Source of the DNA: Onchocerca lupi
Lineage: Eukaryota; Nematoda; Chromadorea; Rhabditida; Onchocercidae
Reading direction: 5' to 3'
NCBI GenBank assembly: GCA_028564675.1
Contig: JAOVVO010000447.1
Coordinates: 1 to 64,000, forward strand
DNA length: 64,000 nt
Positions 12,801 through 25,200 of this stretch are shown one piece after another. Every line of letters starts with the position of its first letter. The stretch's first letter is position 1. The position numbers and the translations under genes were made by a program. The notes below the pieces were generated by a model. That model ran no database searches, was not told the origin of the DNA, and saw only the letters and a program-made list of their open reading frames with translations.

Positions 12801-15800
12801 ATTTATGTTTCGATGTGATACCCCCCAAAGTTGATGAAAGTACTGATGAAGCAGCTGAATAAGCGAATAGTGTATGTGGTAAAACAGATGCCCATCGTAA
12901 ACTACTCAAAGTTTCCATAAATTCCTCTGCCTTCTCACTTGGTACTTCTTCATCAAATGCGAATTTCATGAGCTGTAAATATTCAAAAAAGCGTACAAAT
13001 ATTTTAATAATGAAAAATATAGGCAAATGAGAAAGGAAAAAAAAGAAAAATAAATAATGACGTGTATGAATAAACAATTATTAAATAATAAGTAGAATAA
13101 GACATAAGACAATGATGATATAACTTCAATAATTAATGATTTACTTGAAAACCCGAACTTCGTATCTGGAAAGCATCATGTAACTGATGTGCTACACGTA
13201 CGGGAATACCCTCAAGCTGAGAGCTTTGAGATGAAGCATCACCGATCAGTTTCTCCTTCGTTATTGACATGACAGTCATTGAACGTACAACCACTTGCTC
13301 ACATACTGCAATTTTCCTCCACTTTTAAATTTTATCATAGCATAATGTCAAAGGAAATTTTAAATAAAAAATCCTTTGCAATTTAATCCAAGAAAAAAAA
13401 AAGTGAAACAATTCATAAACATACGGAATAAATCACAAGGTTGTCCTTTGAATACAACCCGATAATTGGTTAGGAAAATAGCTCCTTCTGCTGGAAGAAG
13501 GCTTTGTGGTGTTTCACCACACGTTGTGCTTGTTATACGTCCATCGGCTAACAAAAATACTCGCAGTCCTCCAACAACAATACGTTCAGACGGTAGTAAA
13601 AGTGCTGGTTGTAATAATTTTGGCTGCAAATGAATTTTTAAATAAAAAATTAAAAGGAAAACATCAACAAGAATATCAGAACTAACGCTTTCATGCACCG
13701 TTTTCTCCTATTGTAGAATGAGTATGTTCAACACAGTAAATCTTCTGAAAGCTAAATGACATCAAACCATGCCATTTAATCAAGTGCTTACTAATTAGAC
13801 TTTCGTCAGTGGTAAAAAGATAAATTTAATTATTTTAAGAAAGCTAAAACTCCAACTTTATGCAAAGGTGAAAGACGTTTGCTTTCAGTATAAACTTGTT
13901 CCAAATTATCGATGTGTAGTGCAACGAAACCCGGTATTTCACCGCAAAGGCTTTCAATTTGAAGTTGCTCCAAACCAGCTGATGAACAAATACGATCGAT
14001 GAGTCTGTAAAACGCACAACAAATTCACTAAAGATAATAAAATCTCGTAAAGTAACCAGAGGTTCGCTTTTTAAATCATTTTGAAAAATTTCATGATAAC
14101 GATCACATCAGTATTAAAGAAAGTGAGAATTAACCTGCTAATCCATCGCACAGTAGAATTTCCTAAATCTGTTGAATCCGCTTCAATAAAACCACTTTCC
14201 ACTTCACTTTCACTCACTGACAGTTCAGTTTCTTCATCAAAATCATGTTTTTTTCCACTCCGATCACTTCGTCTTTCCAGTTCACGTACATTAACGCGAC
14301 GTAGCTTTGAGACATCCAGTGGTACTCGCATATATACCATTAGATTGATGTAATGTTTAGCCTATGACAGATTCCGTAGAGAAACAGAAAATATGTATAT
14401 ATCAATAAATCCAGTTTATGAAATATATGAAATTTTGCCGCATAAAATAAATAATGCAAAGGCCAAATAAGCAATTCAAATATCTAAATAATTCAATAAT
14501 TACTGAATAAAGTTATTTGATCTTTTGCTTTATTTATTTGTAAAATAATCATGTACAACCAACCCCATACTGCAGAAAATGAATATGGGATAAGCTAAAA
14601 TAATAAGACAGTCCAAGCATTTATGCAAAGGAATTGGATGAACTAAATGTAAAATCGAAAATGGATATACTGCTTGCACCAATGGAAAGAAAAAAGCAAT
14701 TAGTGAAGAATATAGGTGCATGAAACACCATTTTATTTTCATAATTCTATTTAATCTAACATTTGTTTCAAAACAATTAAAGAAGAAAATCTAAAGTAAA
14801 GTCGATGAATTCATCTACAATATTCAATATCAATGAAACAAACCATATACCTGCCCATAAACAATCGAATTTTCGTCTATTGCACGTTTCTCGATTTCAT
14901 CATCCTTAACACTCGACATACTTGCCAGCTGATCACTGACTAAATCCATTCCGGAAGGTTTCTCCATCAAATTCCATGTATCCGTAACATTCTAAAACTT
15001 GCTTAACTTTCAGATCTTTCCTCGTTCCTGTACTTTTCCTTTTCTTTTTTCCTCCTTTCCTATACACTTAAATTAAAACTTGAAGGTTTTTCCGTTCCTA
15101 CATTTTCTTGTTTGCTTCCTTTGTTAATAAGACTTCTGGATACAATTGAAGATTTTTTTTAAACATATATTTCCAACGGTTAATTTCATAGTTGTAATGG
15201 AAAAATGAATGACATTAAAACTGAAATTTAAACAATAAATTGTTTAAAAATGTTTTATCCGGACTAATACATACTTCTTTCAATGGAAATGGACAATCTG
15301 ATTCTTCCCGTGCTGGTAAATAAAGCCGCCTGATTTGTCGATGAATGTCATGAAAGAATGCCGCTTCCCAGAACTGCTGATTATCCCATACTGCATGTTC
15401 TTGAATGCAAGTGTATGCAAATTGATGTACGCCAGCTGTCAAGCGCTACAACGAAATTTTTTCATCATGCCCACAACAAATGAGAAAAAAAGATTTCTCA
15501 TCAAAAAAAGAAAATTCAGAAAAGTCAGATTTGTTAAATTGAAACAACAGTTTACCCTGCAATAAATGTTGGAGAGATATAGCATAGCATATGCAATTCC
15601 ATGTTCATCTTCTCTGGATTCTTGCTGAAAATTTCTTGAAAGTCTACTCAGCTGAATTGATTCACCCAATCTAGTTACCTAATTAATAATTCACAAATTT
15701 AAACCGCTTATCAACCCTTACCTCCAAAAATTCAGCTCACAACTTTCTCCAACGTCTAATTGAAATTCTAGCTCACTTCACATAAGTTTCTTTTTTTTTT

Positions 15801-18800
15801 AGAAAAAAAAAAAAAAGAAAAAAAAACATACGCTGAGAGCGCAGTTCATTAATCGTACAATTAATTCAAATTGCTGTGGGAATAGCGTCGCACGATTGAT
15901 TGGGACAAGATTTTTCCAAAGCAGCTGACAAAATGCTACACGAGCATTAACGCTTCGCATTGACAATTCTACTGCACACATTATCTGCAATCACATTATT
16001 TATTATATTTGTTTTTTCCTGATTTTTTTAAACAGGAACAAAAAGTTTTATTCTCACCAGCTTCTTTGCAGATAATGTCTTCAAAACACCAAATATTTAT
16101 GAAAGTAACTGGAAATCCTCGGATTCCAGAAAGAAAACAAAATTAGCACCTTTCTAGCATCCGACAATTTGAAATCAAATATATGATGCAAACAGCTACT
16201 AAGAACTTGTAAACGTCTGGAAACTGCTCCCATACGTTCTTCTTTGGCAATAATCCATGGCGTAGCATGGACACGACGAGGACATAACACAGGTGCTACT
16301 TTATTTGAGCTTGTTTTCAGCTTACGTTTGATTACTTCCGATACCTTGAATAATATTTGTAATTACGATTTGAGACTCCAAACACGGTCAAATTTTAATA
16401 AAGCAAAATAACTAAGGATTCCATCATGGATTTTATTACAAAATGCAATCCTGATATTCTACTGCAAAAAAACATCTAAATAACACCAACCAAATCATCA
16501 TTAATAAGACGTAATTTTGTAGATGAAAATGAAACTGTAAATCTTTGCTGAGTTACAAATGGAGTAACTGAAAATGGAGTTTCTTGTCTTTCCTGAAAAA
16601 AAGTTAATGAAAACAATGTATGCGCGAAAAACGCTTACATAAGTAAATATATGAGTACAAGTAATGCAGCGAAAGCCAACATTTAAGAAGCACAGCAAAC
16701 GAGATGAATAATGAAAAACAAAAAACAAAAAAAAAAAAAAAAATACATTCTCAAGTAATTTTTCAGCAGTCTCAGTGATATTTTCTATACTGGTTGTTCG
16801 CGAAGTTAACTGACCATTTGATTGTTCGCTAATTTGAGCGACAAGCTGCAAAGTCACCAATTTACTTCACATGATACCGTGTAAACTCCATATTTACTAC
16901 AAAAAAATCCAGAATGGTTTCCCTGATTTCAAATATCATTTTCTTGTCACATATTGTTCATAACAACTTAAATCAATTTTTTTCTTCAGTATATAATAAA
17001 TTACTCACTTCGTCAAATAAATCGCAAATTCGGAAAGGTAACCCACGATCGGATATGAAAGACTGGAATAGCAAGCTATCAAGAAAAGCACGAATAAGCG
17101 GACATGAAGAAAATTGCCGTAAACCAAGAAATGCAGATTTGTGAAAGACAATTAATGGTGGCGTATAAACACGAATAACTTCCAGGCAGCACCGATATCC
17201 AATTAACAAATCAGCAAAGAAACGAAGAAAACATGCTCGAATTCTTTTATCCTGAAACTTCGCAATCAATCGACGTGAACAGAAAGGACAATATAGTTTA
17301 AAATGTCGCAGAAAAAATTAGCTAACCTGTACTTCACAAGCAGGAAATGGTGGCTGTCCAACTTTCCACGCATAATCCGCGGTAGCCAGACCAGGAAATA
17401 GCACCTACAAAAATAGTGAATTTTGTGCACCCAAGTAAATGTTCATAAATATCACCTTATTCAAATTAATTAATTTTTGGAAAACATGCGAACCATTTGT
17501 AATGAAGAAGTAAGCTGCTGATGAAATGGTTGAGGAATAACAGGTATTGTAATCGAAGGGGGTACATAAACAGCGCCAACATCTAGATCTACTACAACTG
17601 CATCTAAATCAGTATACCGTATACGGACAGTGTTTAGTACACCCATAATATATGGAGTTGGGCTTTCTAAGTATTCAATGAGTAATTCAGGCAGCACAGG
17701 AACATAAGTATGCCTGAAATCGTAGCATAAATGTAATAACATGATGCGAAATTATTGGCAGTTTCTGGCAAATAATGATAAGCAAATAGGACAAGCGAAA
17801 AGATCCGGATTAAGCTAAATATATCACTCAGATCGAAAGATTGTTAACCATAACCTAGCAACTCTCGTCTAGGGAATTTGATTAAAAAATAGGACACTGT
17901 CCTTACAATTCAGTGATTAAATTTTTAGAAGCTACGCAAATTAAATAGGACTAAAATATATTTACAGAGTTAACTCACGGATAATCAAAAGGATATAGAA
18001 GCGAACGCAGTGCATAGCAGCTATCAGCAAGCAGAGAAAGTGAACTGGATCGAAACAATATCTTATGATCAGTCATAACAGCACAAAGCAACGTTAGAAT
18101 ATTATAGATTGTTCCTAAACTAGAAATTATTATTTCTATTCAAAATTATAAGTATGTACAAGTATATACAAACTAGAAACCGCATGTAATCTCTTTCCTC
18201 CAGAATTTCTTCCATAATAGCTAAATCAAACAAAAACCTTGCTATTTTACCAAACTGAATTAAACAAACCTAACTGCTGCAAAAATAGCGTCACTTTATC
18301 AGATGTGACAGGAATAGTTGGCGATTTGGGAGCCCGTACAGAAAATCGATCACTCCCCAAGCAAAATGATACCGCAGGCATACCCGGTGTTAGATAAACC
18401 TGAGACAGCAATGTCGAAATCATCAATTCGGCTTTGTCATCCGCTTCCAATAAAGCCAACAGTATTCGATTTAAGCAATTCTAAAATCTGTTATTGAATC
18501 CAAAAGTTTAGGGGATTACTTGCAACACATTTCTAAATAAATTTTTAAAACATTTCGGAAATGCATAAATTCAATTTTTTTCTTTAAATTTAGAGGAAAT
18601 AAACAACATATTACTCTAAATAAATCGAAGAAAGGGAAACGCGATAATATCACTATAACTTTTGGTTTGAATAGGCTTGGTCCTTCATCAGATCTTGCAT
18701 CATCCACCTCTTCGATACCATCACCACAAGGCTCGTAAACCTAAATAATCTTTCCATGTTTAGATTAAAAATTACTCCCATAAAACTTGATCAAAATACT

Positions 18801-19863
18801 CTTTTGTGCTATAAAAATAACAGTGGTTCATCTAATATACAAAAATTAATAATGAATCGTATGTAGCACAAACTCTGCAAATAAACATTTAATTTATGAA
18901 GCTGACTAGTAAGTAAGAAGATAGTTCGAACAACCACCAGTTAACCCACTGGCGGATAAAATAATAGTTTGATGGTACGCACTGACACATTTTGAGCTAA
19001 ACAGTTATCCTTATCTTGGTAATCAACAATACTTTCTAATTGTTCTTTCTTTAAAACACAATTTCTTAATTATTAATACCGTATATCCATTATATAACCA
19101 TTAAATGGATGTGAAATAAGAAAATTACTTATTTCGAATGCATGAATGTTTGAATGGAAAAATTAGAAAAATGGAGGAAATAAAAACCGAAAAAAAAGTG
19201 GAAATATAACCTGTAAACAGCAAGCATACTGCCTGGCACCCATAATATCCGTCAATGTGTTCGCAAAGAAGCAGACAGGACGCATTTCTGTAGAAAGTGC
19301 CCAACCTTGCGGTTGAGAAAACTAAAATTTAACACAATTTCAAATCTCAGTTGCTTATTAAACCAATTCAGACAAATCTAAAAAACTTGAATAATAAAAG
19401 ATCGTTTCCTCTTCTTCTATTCCCTCCTTTTTTTTTTTTTTAATCAAAAAAAGCATATTAAAACTGATATTTTATTATTTTAGTACAGTCGAAAGGATGT
19501 TGTGTTCAGTAAGTAAAAGCAAAAAGAACAAAAATCCGACATTACCTATTCAAGTGCATCAAGTACTAATTTAAATTTACATGCTTGTGATATTATCAAA
19601 AATAAGTCTCTTCTATAATATCTGACAGGGACAAGAAGTACATGGAATTCATCACGATTCTAGGATATTTTGATCATCAGAAGGAAAATTTTGAAATGAT
19701 TCGATTTTCGGATAAAAATTAACAGACCACTTCAAGACTTGGTGACAGTGATATATCTGACCAATCATATTTTGGGAAACGCTGTACAATATTCCCAACA
19801 CTGCTGCCATGTCCTAAAAATAACCGTTTTCGGCTGTCTGGAATTTCATCTCTTCAAAATTCT

Positions 19864-19900
<37 letters not shown>

Positions 19901-20168
19901 ATAACGTTTCTCCGAATGAAATTCTTCCCAAACAGACATCGTTAGCCGAATTTTCATGGTACATATTCATACGGAATGCAATGAATCCGAGGTCTTAAGC
20001 TTATGCTATAAATTAAATTTGATCTTGAGAATAATCAAGGATAAATAAAACCATTTGCATGGTATACTACATTTGATGATAATGAAACTAACGAATTTGA
20101 GTTTCATCAAATTCGATAATGACAACGTAATCGGCAAGACGAATACTTGTTCCTTCACACTCCAACAT
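6808..20168 (-). CDS. mtm-5: SBF/MTMR5-13 myotubularin-related pseudophosphatase
   Basis: This is an orthologue of SBF1/SBF2 (MTMR5/MTMR13), a DENN-domain Rab exchange factor and partner of active myotubularins on endosomal membranes. I could join 39 exons in phase to about 1969 residues (human SBF1 is about 1870-1890). The first exons are 20093-20168, 19728-19813 and 19211-19321; the last are 7340-7476, 7112-7225 and 6808-6903. Domains: uDENN from RLADYVVIIEF (residue ~10); cDENN with TDHKILFRS (~210-250) and VVDLDVGAVYVP; dDENN (exon 17009-17251, residues ~349-429); SBF2 region (~497-710); GRAM (exon 13425-13623, ~883-948); myotubularin fold with SYPNIIVVP (~1148) and the active-site loop IEDGWDAT (~1452-1459). 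In active enzymes that loop reads CSDGWDRT, so both the catalytic Cys and Arg are missing. A C1 finger (HH, CxxC, CxxC, HxxC, C; ~1777-1830) and a PH domain (~1867-1968) follow. Start: ATG 20168 lies just before the conserved LADY; stop TAG 6808-6810. Exon 12101-12227 was accepted because it restores phase and supplies the DYDRLGL..FRL segment. Small exon-edge errors remain possible. Confidence 0.95.
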
Positions 20169-20191
20169 TACAGTGAATCCAGGCAGCACAT
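20168..20191 (-). promoter_or_regulatory. Seven-codon uORF overlapping the mtm-5 start (TAATG)
   Basis: On the minus strand an ATG at 20191 opens a frame of seven codons (MCCLDSL) and stops at a TAA whose last A is the first base of the mtm-5 ATG, giving the overlap TAATG. An acceptor-like TTCAG ends at 20197, so a mature leader trans-spliced there would be about 28 nt and would keep this uORF. Termination-coupled reinitiation or leaky scanning is inferred, not shown. Confidence 0.45.
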
Positions 20192-20197
20192 TGGTCC

Positions 20198-22244
20198 TGA
20201 ATACAATTAATAAAGGTTTCCGAAAACAAAAATTGAAATTCTTTAAATTTAAAACTTTAATTACCACAATACCTATCGTCATAATTTGCAAATGAGAATT
20301 ACAATGAAGAAATTTCTGAAGTTTATTTGAAATCAAAATTCTAAAAAAAAAAAGTGAAATTTACTTGAAACTACAGAATCGAAGAACAGCCACAGAAATA
20401 ATTGGAAGAAAAGTAAATATATTTCGAATCAAAAAGTTTCGGCATTTGAAATTCAAGTTTGTAATTTATTGATTGATGCCATGAAATTCAAATTCAATTA
20501 GGTAAGAGAAAATTGAATTTGAAATAAATTCATTTTGTGTATCGATATCAAATGGGCAAATAGAAATCGAAAATACTAAGAGAACAATGATCAATGGTGT
20601 CCATATTTATCGTACAATTTAGTCCATTAATTGTATTTCCGAATTCATGAATAACTTCCAATACTTTTTTGGTTCCCGTAATCTAGCTACTGTTTAAGAT
20701 TCTAAATTTGTGAATTCTCTTGCATATTCCATCTTTCCGTTTCCGGATTCCAACCACGGAAGCGACTTCTCCTCATCCAAGTTATATTCACTCCAGTCTC
20801 TATTCTTAACTCAAATAATGGAAAACCGGATTACTTGGAGCAAAGAGAAGAATGAAAATAGAGGCACCGGAATCCGAAAATATCGAAATCCCGCGTTTCC
20901 GGTAAAACATGGTACCGGCAATTATGGGCAATTCTCTTTTTTTTTAACATTCTGAATTGTGCCTATGTTCCTCTCTTTTCCGGATAATCGTAGGGGTAGG
21001 AGGTGAGAGAGAGAGGGAGAGTAAATTATGCGAGACACTAAGGAATTATAGGAGATGGATGAGAAGGCCTGTCATAGAGCATGATAATTTGAGAAACGGA
21101 AGGGATTGCTAGGATTTTTGAAGAGCATAGGATGAGAGATTAAAAAAGAAGTTATGAAAAAAGTAATTGCTGCAGCGATTGAGAATAATGAGAGAACTCA
21201 AACATTTGGAGATGTAAAAGATTGATAAACTTATTGGTTAGAGTTTGAGAGAATGGTAAAATAGTGATAGATTTAATGCATTTAGTGAACGAAGAGTTTA
21301 TTAGTTTTAGAATAAGATGATAACAAAAAAAAAAAAAAAAAAGTTTAATTTTATAAAATTGAATTTCTAATTACTCCTTTATAATACTATGATCATTTCA
21401 GCTAGTTTATCTATTCACATGAAAAATTTAAATGAACTAAGGTTTGGTTGGAATTTGAATATATGAATTTGATGTAACAATTCAATTTTTTTATTAAATG
21501 AAGGATTATTTATACTTTTCTAAAGTATTTTCATTATCATTGTCAAAAAAAAAGTTTGTATTCCAATGTTTTAAGTTTGTGTTTTAATTATTTTGTGCTT
21601 CAAAAAATTACTAAAGTAAGCAATAATTGATTTACATGTGTCCGAATAATGGAGCAAAAATTGAATGACGATAGAAGGTTGCCCTCATACACCAAAGTGA
21701 CCTTCGCTTTTGTATCTAACCCAAGTTTCGCTTTTCTAATTCGCAAATTCATGATATTTTTGAATCTTGTCTTTTATAGAATAGGTTTTTATTACTGTAC
21801 AAGTTCATTATATTTGATAATAAATACTCCAAGTATAGTTATAGTAGAAAATACAAAATATATCTTTAACATTTCTATTTTCCTATTTTGCCTTCTTCCA
21901 TTACTTTTTTTTTTTTTTTTTTGAGTTAGCATAAAAAATTTTTGTCTTCATAGTCATACATTATGCCTTGACCTCCAGCGTTTTGTTTGACCCTTACTGC
22001 AATGTCATTTGATTGTTCATGTAAATAATACATTTACTTCCACCTTCCTCCAGTAGAAGTCATCTACTCGTAATCAATCTTTTTCATCCTATTCTTTTAC
22101 AATATTTTCAATATTAGGTTCAAACACCTCCCCACCCCCTATAATAACAGGTTATCTTTGGTTGACTAAAATTTCTATTGCAGTTCAGGAGTAAAGGTCA
22201 ACTGGAGCATGAATTCGAAATATCAGCTGAATTTTTGGTTTTTA
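20198..22244. promoter_or_regulatory. Divergent intergenic region between mtm-5 and EOGT, with CCGG cluster
   Basis: This is the 2 kb between two genes transcribed away from each other, so it probably carries both promoters. CCGG occurs at 20743, 20826, 20867, 20899, 20915 and 20980. Several lie in TTCCGGATTCC/ACCGGAAT-like contexts resembling ETS-type cores, and one pair (about 20740-20751 and 20869-20880) forms an imperfect inverted repeat. A (GA)n run follows at about 21004-21020. Such GC-containing sites stand out against the AT-rich surroundings. No exon was identified. A regulatory role is inference. Confidence 0.45.
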
Positions 22245-22265
22245 GGATATAAGATGCATGTGTAA
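22240..22265 (+). promoter_or_regulatory. Candidate SL acceptor and overlapping mini-uORF at EOGT start
   Basis: A TTTTTAG acceptor ends at 22245, 12 nt before the chosen EOGT ATG at 22258, a spacing typical of nematode splice-leader sites. Within that leader a different-frame ATG (22254) begins ATG CAT GTG TAA, whose stop falls inside the EOGT coding sequence at 22263-22265. Ribosomes would have to skip this first ATG to make EOGT. Confidence 0.45.
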
Positions 22266-25200
22266 GATTATGCTTCTGATATTGCTACTATTTTCTCCAT
22301 TGGCAATAAAAGGATCCGATTTGATCGATAGCTTACATTTACCGGAAGAGCATATCCAATACTGGGTAAATAGAGATTATACGGTGCGCAATTTGTGCTT
22401 CAAAAATGAAATTTGCCAATCAAAGGTTATTATTAATTATTATTGCTTTTAAATCTAGCAAGGATAATTGTTTAAGTAAAAAAAATTAACTTAGTGAAGT
22501 GGCTATTGAAATGAGCAAAGTTGATTATTTGAGTGGTTATTGAATTTGGACAAAATCGATTTATCGAAATTGTATGATTTCTTTTTTGTGATTCATGTAT
22601 ATGAAAGAGAAAATTATTGAAATTCTAAGATTGCTGTGTCATTTGATGCAATATTTGCATAAGGTGACGTAACATAGGACTTAATCATTAGAATGCGTTC
22701 TTTCAGTGAAATTAACATTGTCACCGTCAAATTATGTCCTTTCAGAGTTTTTTTCTGATCAAATAATGGTTGCCGTAAAAAAAAAAATATGTTACGTATT
22801 AACACAATTTCAGTATTTGATAAACAACAAACATTGTTGGGGTTATGAGCCAAATTGTGATCCGTCAAGCAGTTATTCAGTGGAAAGAGCAAAATGTACG
22901 AAGCCAAATAGTTGGTTAGTTTCGAGTTATATTTCAGATATACTTGGCAGAGAAAAATGTTCTCTTTTTTTTATTTTTTGATTTTGTTTATTATTTTCTG
23001 CTAATAAATGATGCTTTATCGAATTTATATATAGCTATATTTTTTCTTCTTTCAACCAATCTTATTTTAAAATTAATACCGTAAGGGCAAGATTTTGACT
23101 ACTATTTGATGAAAAATGGAAATAATTTTGAAGATTACCATTCTTTATTTCAGTACTGTTTAATATTACTTTTATTTTTGTACAAAGTTGATTCGGATAA
23201 AAGAACAATTGGTGAAAGAGTTGTCAATAAATGGAAAATAAACAATTTAGAGTTTTTTTTTTACTCAGGCTTGCGGTTAGGATGCAAAATATTGATTAGA
23301 CTGTTCAAGAAGAGCCATCTAGAAAAAAAAAAAAAACAAAAATCAGTCAAATTTAACCAAATATATATGCTAGTATTTTAGGGGTTTGAGCAGTACCGAA
23401 TCGCAACTAGAGATTTTTCAAAAACAAGGTGATTTTCCGAAATTATCAGAAATATTTCACACTATCGAGCCGATCTGTAGTTCAAATACTACTGTACGTA
23501 ATCGTTATGCTATTGTTTTTTGTTTAATTCATCAAATTTACAGTTGTTTTCAGGGGGAGTTCATTTTTTAAATTGAAATTTCCTGCGTTGGCTTCAAGGA
23601 ATTTAGTTAATTTATTTTTAGGAAGGCAGTTTTTTGGAATGTTCCAGTCATTTGAGATTTTGTCGAGCAAAGAATATTTTCTTCAATTTCAAAAATCTAA
23701 ATTCGAAAACTTCGACGAGGTGAATGATATTTTGAATTAGTTATTTATGCAGTTTTTTAAATGAAGTTAGAATTTCCCTTTGATTAATAATTTTTTTGCT
23801 GAACATCTTGAATTTATTTGAAATCGCAACTCGCTCGTAGCACTTTGTTTACAGTAAAAATCCTTGAATTTAAGATACCGAAATGATGTGATCCAAAAAG
23901 GACAAGTTGGTGGAAACTGTGACGCAGCATTTAATAAAAAATTGTTAGAGAGTAGGATGGATGAAAAAAGTTATTTACAAAGTTGGTAAGTAATTTTTTG
24001 CACAAGCTAAGGATTATGTTTTGTAGGAAAATTCTGCTTCCAACAATATTAGATTTCCTCGTTAATCTACTTTTGAGAAGCTGAATTCGATTTATTTGAT
24101 ATTGAATTTCTAGAACTGAAACTGTATGATCCTTTTTTAAAGCTATTTTCTGTTTTTCACTTTGACCGTATTTTGGTTTGGATGTACTATTATTGATGTT
24201 AAACATATGTAGGGCTCATGAACTAGAGTATTTCGCATCGTATCCTGATTTTCGGATTTCGGAACATCGATGTGATGTGATTTTCGACAAGCCAACAGTG
24301 CTGATCAAATTAGATGCATCAGTAAATATGTATCATCACTTCTGTGATTTTGTCAATCTGTACGCAAGCCAACATATTAATGGTTCAATTGATATGGATA
24401 TTGATATCCTTTGGTGGGATACGGTTAGTTTTGCCATTTGAATAAAAAATTTTGCTAATTATTCATTGTGTTAGATATGTCAATCAGAAGTTATCTTGCT
24501 TATGGACTTTATTTGAATTTGATCCATAACTTTAGCGCAATTATAAAATTTGATCCATAACTGATCAAGAAACACTCCATTCTGAGATCGTAATTGATCC
24601 AATTTGAGCTCAGAAAATTCAACAAAATACATTTAGTGGTCTTATGGTTTCGTAGATCCCACATTTGGAGTTACTTGGCATGCTTTTACGGTAAACAAAC
24701 CTTATGAATTGATTAATCTGGATGGGAAAATGGTCTGTTTCCGAAATGCCATGTTTTCGATGCTTGCCCGACAGCGATTTGGTCTCTATTATAACATGCC
24801 ATTGGTAAGTTTAATTTTCGGGCTTTTTTTTTGCAGAAATTTGCAAACAAAATATTGGAAGTAGTTTATTTTTACCGCTAGTTAATGTAAAATAAGTAAT
24901 TTTATCTGTTGACCTGATTCCAGAATACCTTTATGATTCGAAATTCTTGAGGATAGAACTGAATAGAATTGAGTGATAGAAAAGAGAAAGGGAAAAATCT
25001 TCTATTCTTGTTCGATTTGCATTTAGATGTAAGGAAGATGTAGACACACTTTTAGTAAAATATAGATTCCCCAAACTTTTTATGGAAAGAACAGCTTAAG
25101 ATAGAACAGTAATAGTTTTTTTTTTCAAATTTTGTGGAATATTCACTAAACATCTCTTTTTTATCTCATATATTTTGAATAAAACGATGTTTTTAATAGA

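Noticed and set aside
14081..14353. Open frame of 90 codons on the + strand, Ser/Thr/Arg-rich
   Set aside because: Antisense of mtm-5 exon 14135-14361, whose minus-strand reading is conserved in frame and phase.
22614..22907. Minus-strand open frame of 97 codons overlapping EOGT exon 2
   Set aside because: Shadow of the EOGT exon 22814-22914 and its AT-rich intron.
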